Source: Ctenosaura bakeri | Lineage: Eukaryota > Chordata > Lepidosauria > Squamata > Iguanidae | NCBI GenBank assembly: GCA_948474755.1 | Contig: CAOLHI010002112.1 | Coordinates: 1 to 64,000, forward strand | DNA length: 64,000 nucleotides | Reading direction: 5' to 3' | In this document: positions 23,945-35,839 of the stretch, piece after piece | Numbering within the stretch: position 1 is the first letter of the stretch | How the letters are laid out: each line of letters starts with the position of its first letter | The notes under the pieces: model-generated | The model's database searches: none | What the model saw: the letters and a program-made list of their open reading frames with translations, nothing else | What the model was told of the DNA's origin: nothing | Position numbers and translations under genes: made by a program

Positions 23945-25121
23945 CTCAGCTAATGATCAAAAAGAGGTTATAAGGCCAAACAGAGTTCTTTTGGCAAAGC
24001 ATTCTGAATGTATGGAACCACAACAGAAAAAGCCCTGCCTTCATTTCTGGTGTCATACATGCTGGCTATGGAGCACAAGAACAGGATTGTGAGTATCAGC
24101 TCTTTAGTTCTATCTAATTATAGGACATCCAGTTAGGATGGGCTGGGGAAGGTTGACTTGTTCAGGAGAATGATAAGACAGTTTGCATCTGTCACTTTTA
24201 GAGTTTGTAATGGTTTCATTCAATGACCATCTTAAAAAAAACAGTGCACATATGCTGTAAAATTAGTATAAGGGGTCATGATCTGACAAGTCTTCCTTAA
24301 AAGACAAAGGACAAAAAAAAAAAAAGAATTAAGCAGTGTGTGGGTTGTGCTATGTTGCACTATGTAATTAATCTTTATGTTCTATTGTGCAAAGGGTATC
24401 CTGCATCCCTGCAGTGTTTCTAGGCTGAAACTTGTAGTATTCCTCATCATTGCCTATGTGGCTAGGGCTGCTTGGAGCTGAACACCATCTGGAAAGCTGC
24501 ATGGTTCCCTTCCTCCCACATGTTCTACAGAGTAGTCTAATTCCATTGTTGTGCTGGTGCTACAAGCACTGTAACAGGCTTTTCCTTCCTGCTCCTGCCC
24601 ACTGCAGCTCTCTGTACCACCTAAAAACTGGAAGGTTTCCTAGATCTCTAGAGCAGGTTTTGAATCATACATGGGAGAACTTTAGTATGGAGAAGAGATC
24701 TCCCCTCCACCCAATTCTACTGATAAGAGCTGTTCCATGAACAGCTGTTCCTCACTAGGGTCAGGTCTGTAGAAAAGGACCATCATTTAAGCATATTTTC
24801 AGGCTAGCTATTTTTGGGAGTAACTCTTTATCTACTGTCCTTTCTTTTCTTCATTCTATGGCCTTTTAGACAAGGGTAGCTTTGATTTTTTGAAGACAAT
24901 TAGTTTTTACCATTGCTTATGGTGCTACGTTTATTGATATAGTGTGTATGTGTATGAAATATTATTATATTGTTACTCATGTGCACCCCATCTCATATGT
25001 ATCACATCTCAGTGGTGAGAAGTCTTAGGGCCTAGGAGCCACTTAGTATTGAGTTTCAAAAAGAGATCACTGGTAATTTTTGACAGGTCTGTTTCAAGGT
25101 TAAATTCACACCATTATACAG
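23945..25121. other. No recognised feature; A-run
   Basis: A poly-A run lies near 24310-24327. It has no target duplication that I could see. No gene found. Confidence 0.4.
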
Positions 25122-26262
25122 GTTGGGAGTCAGCATGGCTTTGGGGTTTGAGGGCTGGACTAGAAGGCTGAGACTAGCATTCTGATCCCTTCTCAGCCAT
25201 GGAAATTCCTTGGGTAACCTCGTTTACTCGGGGTCCTGGGAGGGAGACCTATATGCACTCTCAATTAACCAAGTTTGGGGAAATTAGCTAAGAGCACAAG
25301 TTAGCAATGCGAGAGGCAGGGCAATGCAGCGGAATCTTTTACCCAAAGTCTGCGGGGTCAGGTCAAGTCAAGAAGCAGACTGGAGTTTAAGAATAATTGA
25401 AATTTTGTTAAATACAGACACACAGTGTATGCAACACACACAATCACACAAGTAACTAAGGAAAGTAAAGGTTGGAATGATATAGAGGGATTTTGAAAGG
25501 GATTGTTGAATTGGGTGATAAGAAACCTGTCCTGAAGCCTGGAAGAATAGAGAGCGATTCTGGGGTTCAATGTGGCTCAGCACGTGGAGCTGAGGGGAAG
25601 CTCGCCAAGCAAAGTGGCAGCAAGGCAGTCTGGAACTCGGAAGCGATCCGAGGATGGTCTCGGAATCAGGGGTTTTTATAGGGAGAAATGTAACTGCAGG
25701 CTATTCCGTACTCAGGGAAAACAATGAGTTTCGAGCGCGAGACAAAGCTTTCCAGGTCAAAATTTAGCATGATTGAGTTAAGTCCAAATTGACAAAGAGT
25801 TAGCCAGTATGCAAATGCTCAGTGCTTGGCAATTGAGTATTCAGCTTGCCAAGTTGCCTGCTCAGGGCAGGGAGTCCTTTGTAAGCAGCGTGCATTCATA
25901 ATGAGGGTGTTTGCAGAGAGGTCTCCTAAAGCGGTGATCTGGCTATTTCTGGCCTGCCTGTATTGTGTTGGGATGTTGCAGCGTTTGATCGCCAAGCCTA
26001 GTTCTGTGCTTGTCTGGGGGCCTCACAAACATGTGGAGAGGGGTGGTGGAAGAGAGCCAAATTATTGATATCAAAATGATATATTTATGCTATCTCCAAG
26101 GAGATAACCTGCGGCAACAGTGGCCTTGGGCAAGGCACACTCTGTCAGCCTTAGAAGACAACCACGGCAAACCTCCTTTGAATAAATCTTCCCAAGAAAA
26201 TTGTAGGATAGGGTCACCATGAGTCAGAACTGACTTGAAAGCACATTATAACAACAACAACA
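25122..26262 (+). mobile_element. tRNA-derived SINE with Bov-B-like tail, split by an LTR
   Basis: The left part (25122 to about 25212) has the body phrase TCAGCCATGGAAATTCC. The right part (26120-26262) resumes with GTGGCCTTGGGCAAGG, then CAAACCTCCTTTGAATAAA, CACCATGAGTCAGAACTGAC, and ends in a CAA repeat. The tail AGTCAGAACTGACTTGAAAG resembles the 3' end of the Bov-B fragment at 14633, as known for Sauria-type SINEs that borrow Bov-B machinery. The A and B boxes are eroded. Confidence 0.75.
25213..26119 (-). mobile_element. Solo LTR, copy B
   Basis: About 900 bp and alignable end to end with copy A (1599-8436). Shared blocks include TTGGGGAAATTAG, GCGAGAGGCAGGGCAATG, CTCGCCAAGCAAAG, AAAACAATGAGTTTCG, ATTTAGCATGATTGAGTTAAG and CTTGTCTGGGGGCCTC. 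On the minus strand there is a TATAAAAA box (25673-25680) and an ATTTGCAT octamer (25809-25816) 128 bp upstream. It lies inside a SINE. The left edge is uncertain by about 4 bp because the LTR start and the SINE sequence look alike. Confidence 0.8.
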
Positions 26263-29200
26263 TATAGTGGCTGAGCATAAGATGAGGTTTCACAGCATTA
26301 CCATTCCAACAGATACCAGTTTATTGTCAGATGCGCAGGGGAAACCATACAGAGATCAGTCAAATTTCTGTCCCTTTCAGACCCGGACATGCCCATAGCC
26401 TGTTTCTCTGGTTCTTACACTAGACCTTTTAACAAATTCCTAATGGGAAAGTGGAGAGTAAAGTACGATAAGTCATTAAAAGTCATCAGAGGAAGGTTAG
26501 TAGTGATCAGCTCTCTGTTGTCTGGTTTTATTCTAGGCATCTGCATTGAGACTCCTGCTGACAGAAACTACAGAATCAACAATTACAGAGATGCAAGGGA
26601 TCATTTTGCAATCAGAAAGTGAATGGGACCAAACACGTAGGTTTAAATCTGCTTGTTGATCCCAGTTATAGTAAACCCATTGAATCAATGCAACTTTCCG
26701 AGGGGCTGACTTACCATATTCTCATTGATTCATTGGTTTTACTCTCGTTGGGACTAACAATTGGGTTTAGGCTGTGATATTATTCTGGTAGTATTGGCAT
26801 AATTACAATGATTAGTTTACAAAGCTAATGACATTCAACTAAAACAAACACAAATAACATGACCAAGATTGCTGTAATTCTGTTGATAAGGACTTCTTTT
26901 GCTCGTAATTTATAAATTGGTTAGCACAATGAAAACCACCTACATAAATCAGATTGCCAGAAGATAACACTGGCACAATGGTAAATTTCTATAGGCTTCA
27001 GCAGGAACAGGTAGCCATGAATCATAGTATGTTCAATATGTAGTCTCAGTTTAAATTTCTTGACCCATATAAGACATAGCTATTTAACTGTAAATAATTT
27101 GCAATGCTTCATACTTTAAAATAGAATAAACTCAAAAACTAGAAAAACAGCCACCAACTACATAACCTGTTCTATTTAATCTTGTTGGTTGCAGGTGTGA
27201 GTGGAGGAATTATAAGCCTAAAGAACTGGGTATCACTTGGGACCTAGATGGAAAGAATGACTGGAGCTGATAAAAGGTGTGAAAATGACCAAACCATTTC
27301 CAGATGTTTGTCTGAGATGTCCTTGTAATTGAATCATGTCTTTGCATGGTCCACGATTACATTATTGTTGAATTCATGGATGACATTACATTCGATAATG
27401 TGCACAGTTAACACACTTTCCATTTTCTGTTCTTTTAGCTTTTATTTCTCACTAGGGCATAGGAGGACCCTGGAACTTGTTTATTGCTACAGGTGGGGCT
27501 GAGGACATCATTGCTGAAGTAAGATTCAGTTGCCAGCTCCTATTCATGGACTGAGGAGAAGGTACCCTTGTGTGGTTCACCTCAAGCAGCAAATGGTCTT
27601 TGACTGACCCCAAGGCATTGCCTTTCCCTGTTTCATTGCTCTAGATATTTAGAAAGATGCATCATTTTTACTCTAAAAGCATGGCCATGTATACTAGGGC
27701 ACACAGAATGCACAGTTCACAGTTGTGATGGTATATTTTGAACTTCTGCTAATCTATAATTGTACAAGAATTATGTTTTCTCCCTGTTCATCTTTACCCC
27801 AGTGAAGAAACAAACACCTGCCTGGTTCTGAAATGGGTGGAAGAAGACAAGCAATTGGAAAAGGTACACCAAAATCTTCAGCAATGAGCAGCGGAAGCAC
27901 CTCAAGCTGTAATCCATAATAGGGCCACTGGAGTATTATAAGTCTAGGAACAGGGAGACATGAATCATAATATATTCAGTCTGTACCCTTTGTTTATTTG
28001 TGAAATTTTGGTGGTATGATATTTGAAAATGATATGGGAGATAAAGGATGAGACCTAGAGCTTGGGAAATTACTTTCAAAAGGTAATTTGTTGGAAAGCT
28101 AATTAAAATTCCCCCAGTAACGGATAACCATTGATGTTATAATTTAAAAGCAGCTTGTCATTTTATTTGTTATGTTACTCATTATTTTTTCATTAGTGAA
28201 CTTAAAAAATTCAGCTCTAACAAGCCTCTAAAAACCGCTTAAAATATCCTGTAATTGTCACTGCAAGAGTAATGAAAATGTTTCTTGATATATCCCAAAT
28301 CCAACTTAAATCCAATTGTTAGTTCCAATTACAGTATACTCTTTGAATTATGGAACCTACATGTTGATTTAATAGGTTCCCTTTGACTGAGTGGGCCTAC
28401 TCTGGTAGAAATGCCACTCAGTATGTTACTTTTGAAAGGGATTTTTTTTACCCTCATTATAAAAAAGAAGGAAAGGTACTAAAATGCTTACATGTTTTTA
28501 GTCATGATACTTTGAGGAGAACTGTTCACCTGACTCTTACAGAGGGTGGCTATTGAACAGGTTAGATAAACTCTGAAGATGAGAATGTTCACAGTATTAG
28601 GCTTTAACACTAAACATCCTTAGGTTGCTGAACAATTCATTCATTTTATAGAAACCTATAATTTCTGTTGCTTGCACCATAATACAAAGATTTTATCTAG
28701 GAAGTTAATGGAATCGTGTAGCATTCCTATGTACTAGTCAAGGAGCTTGAGGGCATAGTTAGCTCAAAATACGTGTACTTCATAAATTGGAATTAGCCTT
28801 TTAAGCCACTTCAAACTAGACAAATAAATCACTTTGACTACCCTATTTCCATTTTAGGGAAGGGGGGGTGAAGCGAATGAACTATGGATCATCCATTTAT
28901 ACTCCTGGCTTGCTCTGACTCAGGTAGTCCATTATTATTAATTAACAGACTATCCTGAAATGTCCAGCAACAATTATACTACTTTTGCAAAGTCTGTTAA
29001 ATTGTTAGATGTAAATAATGGTTACATTTGCATGTAATCTCATTAATTATCTCATAGTAATTTATTGGACACAATCCTATTCTCATTCTACAACAATTTT
29101 ATTTTTCAGCATTTAGACTTTCCTATAACATCTTTTGAGCTTCTTTTACAGACTTAGGTTAAAGATCCTGTCACTTTTATAAATAAAATAGGTGGTCTAG

Positions 29201-29304
29201 GTGTAGCCCTATACCCACTTACCTGGGAGCAAGCCCAATTGAACTCAGTGGGACTTACTACCATGTAGGCATGCATAGAATTTCAGTTAGTTACAGACAT
29301 TCTA
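26263..29304. other. No recognised feature
   Basis: Three kilobases of AT-rich sequence without a supportable gene or bounded repeat. Confidence 0.4.
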
Positions 29305-29502
29305 GGCCTAAATCCTACACTGTTACAGTGCTATTATTCCACTTCTAACATCCTCTGGAACCCTGGGGTTTGCAGTTAGGGAGGGGCATTTAGAATTCTC
29401 ACCCAGAGAGTTCTTTGGCCTCAGTAAACAACAAACCCCAGAATTCCACAGGAGGTTGAAAGTGGAATATTAGCACTATAACAGTGTAGGGTGGAAATGA
29501 CC
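29305..29502. mobile_element. Palindromic small DNA element (family A)
   Basis: Ends are GGCC and GACC. The arms have TACAGTGCTATTATTCCACT and TATTAGCACTATAACAGTGT. The flanks are CTA on the left and TTA on the right, which could be a one-mismatch 3-bp duplication. Confidence 0.85.
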
Positions 29503-29620
29503 TTAGTTTCCACTAGATTAGACTCATTGAATTAATTGCTGAATAGTGAGTAAACACATAGGTAAATCCAACAGATTCGGTGGATCTGATTTAGATGGAA
29601 CTCACATCTCAGGCCATAAT

Positions 29621-30224
29621 TGTCAAGGTCAGAGACCCAGGCGGTGACCCAGCCCGGAGAAGGGAGTGAGAGAAACAACAGAGTCAAGCTGGAACATGCC
29701 AAAGCAGGGAATTAACCATAGAAAGTTCATTTACCAAAGCCAGAATGACAAGCAAAGCTAAAGTCAGAGTCCAAAATCCAGGGATCAGGAGCCAAGAGTT
29801 CAGTCCAAGATATCAGGGGCTGGGTTCTAGAAGCAAGAAGCAGGCAAGGAGAGAGCTTGTAGAAGGTTAGCCACAAGCAAAGGAAAGCTTCCAAGCAGGC
29901 AGGTAGTATAGCCCAAGGCACAGGTGTGGCCAGTCACCATGTCTTAAACTTAATCAAGGAAGCTTCCCTTTGCTCAGCTCTCTTAAGTCTCTGCCTTGAT
30001 TGTGGGCTGATTGGAGCAGGCTCAAAAGTATCTTCAGGATCGCTGTTGGATCCCTGTCCTCTAAAGGAGCAGGCAGACGAACGTCCGAGCCTGCTTGGTC
30101 CACGGCAGAAGGGGGAGCTCTTGAGCTGCAGGACTCATCTCTAGCCTGAACAACAGGGACCAACAGCTGTTGCTTGTCATCGGCAGCTTCATCAGCAGCT
30201 TTGCCAGGAGCTTCAACTATCACA
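29621..30224. mobile_element. Solo LTR, 604 bp, with 5-bp target duplication
   Basis: Begins TGTCAAGG and ends CTATCACA, flanked exactly by ATAAT at 29616-29620 and 30225-30229. No coding frame of note. Orientation is unclear: a weak TATA-like TTAAGT word lies near 29981 on the plus strand. A 5-bp duplication suits gypsy-type or some retroviral elements. It is unrelated by eye to the LTRs at 1599 and 53186. Confidence 0.75.
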
Positions 30225-30229
30225 ATAAT

Positions 30230-31565
30230 CTGCTAATATGCAGTTTTCCAGTGACATATTATATGTAGAAAAGGAAATGTAATGTATCCTTTATTCTTTA
30301 TTTTGATTTTTTTAAAAAAAATTGTGCAGTCTTTTTTTTTTTTTAAAGAGATTGAGTATTGGGGAACTTATCTTTTGAGGTACAGATGAATTACTCCTGT
30401 ATGTATTGTACCATCTGATATAACATGAGTTACATTGGGATGAGTGACTTTTGACCATTCAGATCAGATTCTAGAAAACTTGCAGAATCCCCCAGCCACA
30501 CGGTGGTTCAATAAGAAACTTTTCCAGGCCTTCTGCAGTTATCATTAGAGTGCAGCTCCTATATTGCCCAGCAGTGATATATGCAAATCAAAATTATAGC
30601 ATATTATTGTTTAAAGTGCATTATCTCCCTCCCTTATATGTTGTTAGCTCTTGAAGGGGAAAGTTACCCACTTTGGGGTTCAAGAATGGTAGCACAGTGA
30701 ATTGAAGACAGCAATCTATTTAATCACACAGTACTGGTCTAGGTGTCAGCATTCCAGCTGAGCATCTGACACCAACACAAATATATCCCTTATTATTCAT
30801 AGCAATTCTGCATAATTTACCCAGCAACAGCATATAACATGCAGTTAATCATAGGAATATACTGGAGATATATTAGCCAATCATGAAGCAGCAATCATTA
30901 AGCTATAATGGTAAATTATCAAGCAACCACATGTAAAAACTATTCATGCTGAACCTTTCCTTACATTTCAGATTATTCTTGTTGGTAGTATTAAGTGGCA
31001 CTTAATTGATGATAGGTCAAAATACCCTGTAATGCTTAACCCGCTATTTCCCAAGATTGCTAAGACCTTACTAACTCAGCAGTTTCTACATTTTTCCTTA
31101 ATTCAGAATACTTTTCTTTATATGGTTATATCTTACTTTGGCCTTGTGATGAACCTATGATGTTTCTCTTCACTCAATGAGTGAATATTGCTGAAATGAA
31201 TTTCCTTCCTACAAAAATTAAGAAGCATTATATTCTACCTAGTTTGTTCTTTAATGTGGCTAACACAAATAGGCTTAAACAACTGTAAAGGCAAAACTAC
31301 AAAATCACTGCGGATAAAGTGCTCCCTCTCCCCTAGATTGGTACATCCACTGATATTTGACACTGCCAAAATAGCTTGAATATCCTTCAAATGTGTATTT
31401 GGAACTCAGTAGAAATACGGTTGGAGTATGGTTGGTTTGGTGCAAGGTGGCAACTGGAGGAAAGTTTGTGTCTCAGTCTCCTTCAGCTTTCTGCTCTAAA
31501 CCCCTCTTCCTAACCTCTTACATAGGAAAAATCTGCCAGTGAGAGGGTGATAGGTAGTGCATTGA
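30230..31565. other. No recognised feature; possible palindrome remnant near 30485
   Basis: GCAGAATCCCCCAGCC and AACTTTTCCAGGCC near 30482-30535 recall the palindromic family at 57447-57545, but too little is left to call. A T-run lies near 30331-30344. Confidence 0.35.
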
Positions 31566-31988
31566 TTTCAGTACCAGCCAGGGTGATGTGGTGTTTTGAG
31601 AGCTGGACTAGGGCCATTTCTGCACTACACTCCTATAGCACGATTATTCCACTTTCAACATCCTATGGAATCCTGGGGTTTGCAGTTTCGGGAGGGGCCG
31701 CCTGGCCCCTCCCGAAACTGCAAACCCCAGGATTCCATAGGATATTGAAAGTGGAATAATCGTGCTATAAGAGTGTAATGTGGAAATGTCCTAGGACTAC
31801 AGGAAACCAGGGTTTAATTACTCTCTCAGCCATGTAAATTCACTGGATGATCTTGGGCTAGTCATATTCTCTCAGGCTCAGAGAATGGTAGTGGGAAACC
31901 TCCTTTGAGGAAATCTTCCCAAGGAAACCCCATGTAAAGATTGCCAGAAGCTGGAGTCAACTTGAAGGCACAGAACAACAACTACAAA
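31566..31988 (+). mobile_element. tRNA-derived SINE, split by a palindromic element
   Basis: GAGAGCTGGACTA lies left of the insert and GGACTACAGG right of it. The body continues with CTCAGCCATGTAAATTCAC, TGATCTTGGGCTAG, AACCTCCTTTGAGG, GAGTCAACTTGAAGGCAC and an AACAAC tail. It is the same family as the SINE at 25122. Confidence 0.75.
31611..31791. mobile_element. Near-perfect palindromic DNA element (family A), best copy
   Basis: Two arms of about 89 bp (31611-31699 and 31704-31791) surround a 4-base loop, GCCT. The inner 66 bases of the arms differ at only one position; the outer 25 differ at about four. Arm words include GATTATTCCACTTTCAACAT and GAATCCTGGGGTTTGCAG. A transcript of it would fold into one long hairpin. 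It interrupts the SINE at a TAG-type site. Confidence 0.92.
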
Positions 31989-31989
31989 C

Positions 31990-32998
31990 ATGACAGCATC
32001 CAAAAATGCCACTGCCATTCTGGACTGCATCAATAGGAACATACCATTGAGATCAAAGGAAGAGGTAGTGCCTGCTTTAGTTAGACCTCATTTGGAATAT
32101 TATCTCCAGTTCTGGATACCATATTTCAAGAATGATACTCACAAACTAGAATGTGTCAGAAGAAGGGTGATCAAGATGATAAAAGGTCTAGACACCAAGC
32201 CTTATGAGGAACAGCATAGGGAGCTGGGTTTGTTTAACCTGGAGAAGAGAAAAGTGAGAGGTGACATGGTAGCCATCTTTAAATATCTGAAGGGATGTTA
32301 TGTAGAAGATGGAGTGAGTTTGTCTTCTGCTGCTCCAGAGAGTAGGACACAGACTGAAGGATTCAAATTATGAGAAAAGAGACTTTACCTAAACATTAGG
32401 ACAAACTGCTGTAAGAACTGTTGACAATGGAATGAATAGACTGTGGCCATTATTGCATGACAATGCCACACCAGCAAGGGGATGCATTGCTGCTGGTCCA
32501 CAATGTGTGCCAATGCATGCTGTTGTGTCTCCAGCTGTTGTGATTGCACTATATACCATTACCAGAAAAAATCCGGTAATGGCCTCCCTTTGTGCAATGA
32601 TCCCCTTGGATCTGGATAAGCAGGAAGGTTAGAAGTGCTATCAAGTGCTTCCTTCTGCAGTACAGTGCAGGAAGAGGCTGGCTGTATTGCAGAAGAAAGG
32701 AATATGTCCCAAATGCTACCCATCCACCAGCAGCTGACTGGTGTGGTGGGGAGCGTTCAGGTCCTGATCCCATCCCAGCAATGGCATTCCCAGGATTGTG
32801 ACAGGACGATGCGAGATCGTGGCATAATGCAGTGGGGGCCTGCCTCAGAGGGCATGGTTTCTCCCTTGGAAGTCTTTAAACAAAGACTGGATGGATGTCT
32901 TTCAGGAGTGCTTTATTTGTCTGTTTTTCTGCATTGCAGAGGTTTGAACTAGATAGTCCTTGTGCTCCCTTCCAACTCTAAGATTCTATGATTCTGTG
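31990..32998 (+). mobile_element. CR1 LINE 3' fragment, split by a DNA element
   Basis: The frame at 31990-32373 encodes CR1 C-terminal sequence (PHLEYYLQFW, KLECVRRRVIKMIKGLD, RELGLFNLEKRKVRGDM, AIFKYLKG). It stops after GFKL. After the insert (about 32445-32840), CR1 resumes with GCCTCAGAGGGCATGG and runs to the CR1 end TTCCAACTCTAAGATTC near 32985. It is more diverged than the CR1 at 35840-37554. Confidence 0.85.
32445..32840. mobile_element. Inverted-end DNA element inside CR1
   Basis: Left end GGCCATTATTGCATGA; the right end reads GGCATAATGCAGTGGGGGCC, whose complement starts GGCCCCCACTGCATTATG. The ends resemble the GGCC-ended families elsewhere here. CTG occurs on both sides and could be a 3-bp duplication (CR1 normally reads ACTGCCTCAG here). 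Confidence 0.6.
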
Positions 32999-35149
32999 TG
33001 TCTATAAGTAGCTCTCAAGGAAAGACATACAGCACATCAAAGATGAGCAAAGGCCAGAACTTCTGTTATTGTGCTCAACCTTTCATTTTTGCCCACCGGC
33101 TCTGATCTTTTTACCCTCTCTTTTAATTTGCATATTTTCCTTTTAATCCTCTTTTACTTTTAAGGATCTCATTCAGAATTACTAGGGATAATCACCGTGG
33201 CTGGAACAGAAATATGTTCTTCAACTCACTCTCTGCTCTGTACCATTTGTTGTGATGGCTCCCAATATATTTATAGGCAAAGGTATGACTCATAAGAGAA
33301 AAAAGTACAGTGGAGAAATATATCTTGTTCTTTTATTGGCTCTGTTGTTGATGAGACTAGGAGAAAATGGAAATGTGTGTGTGTGTTTATATATGTACAC
33401 ATGTACATTTATGGGTCTGGCTTTGTAGGGAGGAGGCTATAACCAAAATTATGTGTAAGAAGGAAACAAATAGAAGCTAGCTGTAAATTGCAAAGCCAGG
33501 CAATCTGAATTTTTATCAGGAGGAAAATAGATCATTTAACATTTAGGGTATATTAGAGGGGCCATTAATTTTTCATATAGAATCTGAAAAATTGGTCTGA
33601 TCATCCTTCTGCTAGAAATAACTGTGGCATGTAAAATGCTGGCAGCACAGTATTCTTCTCATTTTTAGTGGGTTGGGGGAAGGCTGTTCTATGTGACTAT
33701 TTTCCCCCAGCTGAGAAGCCTAATGTTCACCCCTCTCAGTATTAAATTACTGCAATTACAAGATTTAGCAGAGACAGAATAATAATATATTCATGTTGTT
33801 GCAAGATGATTGTGTGGAGACTGTGATACTTATTTTCTAAACAGGTAAAATGAATGTTGACTTGTTTGACATAAATTTATAGAATCAAAGATAGTTAAAA
33901 TTAACAGTGTGTGCCAACCACAAGATATGGTTTGGACACTAATTTGATGATTCAGAAAACAGCCTGGTTTAGCTTGGACTAGTTTGAAAGCTACATGACT
34001 CAAATAACAGTCTAAATCGCCATTTGGAAATTTGAATCTTCATGCCTCTCATTCATTATCATTGGAAACTGCCAAATGGTTGTGTTTTTCAGACTTTGGA
34101 TGGACTTTGCAGGCACCTCCTCTTATGATGAGATTGTACCCGCCAAATTTCAGATAAACTAGTGTAACTTTTGTACCTTTACATTTTGATTTAAAAAAAG
34201 CCAATAACTTGTTTAAAACATCTTGTAAGAATTTAATAGATTTTTGTGGGAATAGTTGCCTCTTCTGAGGGGAATAAACTTGACAAATGAACAAATGTGG
34301 AGAGAAAGCAGCACGTACAGCGTGTGTCATCAAACCTGGCACTAGACATTATTGGTGATTAATGGATGTGGCCAGTGTTTTACAGCAGAAGACAGCACAC
34401 AGACCCTTCCAATCAACAGGAAGTTGGAATTCCCTTAGAGGCAATGGTTTCTTGGGCCCCAAGGCAGCACTAGATGAGGTTCCCAGCAATACAATTTCCC
34501 TAGGCTGGTACATGCATTCCCACTTGACTGAGACCAAGGTGTAATTGCAAGCAAGAATCTTGTACACCAGACTTCTAAACATAGGAATCATTGCTATGAA
34601 AAAGCAAATTTCTTCCTCCCGAGTAGAAACTCTTAGAAAAGAAAAGTAAAAAAAAGCCACCATGAAATAACTCAGTGCTTTTCATATTAGGCTGAAAGGT
34701 AGGGTCATGCATACTTGGATATTCTCATGGGAAAGAAGGTGATTTCATATTATGTATTTGAATGCTCTGCCAAGGATGAATAATGAGCACTTACAATAAT
34801 AAGTGCAAAACAATCCCTTCCATGACCGCTTGGAGCTGTATAATAGTAATAGCTACATTGCTAGATTCACCTAGATCCTACTTACCCAACCTCTGCCCTC
34901 CCCTTGACTTTCACATTCCTGCTTCTTGGAGAGGGAACTACTGCAAAGAGTCCTGTATATTTAAATAGTTCTGAGATAAATTGTTTTAACATCACTTTCC
35001 CAAAGGACTGGAACTGGGTTACCAGGATTACCTAGATCCATTTTATCCTGAGCAGACAGAATCTTGTTTTTGGACAGAATCTGCCTTTGTTGCCCTGGCA
35101 AATGATGTTCACCCTGAGAGAACTGGGGAAATGTAGCCTTGTTATTTTT
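32999..35149. other. No recognised feature; short TG repeat
   Basis: A TG microsatellite lies near 33377-33389. No gene or bounded repeat found. Confidence 0.4.
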
Positions 35150-35839
35150 GCTTAATCCTTCAGTGGCTTTGGATACCATTGACCACGGTCACTTTCTAGA
35201 TTAGCCCATTGGACTGGGAAGCAGGGGCATTGTACTTCAGTGGTTCTGCTCCAAGGCAGATTCCAGAAAGCAGCACTGGAAGATTGTTTCTTGGCCTTCT
35301 GGTAGCTGTTCTGTGGGTTGCCACAGATTATCACTGTGTCCCAAATTCCCTTTAATATCTACATGAAACTATTGGGGACAGTCATGAAGATATTGGGAGC
35401 AAAGTGTCAACAGCATGCTGACAATACCAAACTCTGTATTTCTGTCACATCTGAATCAGATATGACTGTACAAGTTCTGATCAATGTCCAGATATAGTGG
35501 TTGCAATCTCTCTGAAAGATCATGTTTGCAGCTTTGAGGGTGGGGGTTCTTCTCCTATTTTTCACTTGAGGCCTAAGCCTAGGTGAATTCAGTGGCTTGG
35601 CATGCCTTTTATCAGCTTTGTCTAGTAGCAACTGTTATTGAGAAGGAATGGCCTCACTATAGTGATCCAGGTGCTGATTATTTTAAACCTAGATTAATGT
35701 AATATTTTCTGGGGTTATTGAAAATGGGCTGCCCTTAAGGCTGGTCCATAGTTTCAGCTGGTACAGAAAGCTTTGTCTTAGTAGCAGTACATAACACATT
35801 TGCTATTTGCTACTGGGACAGCAAATAGGGGAGAGAAAA

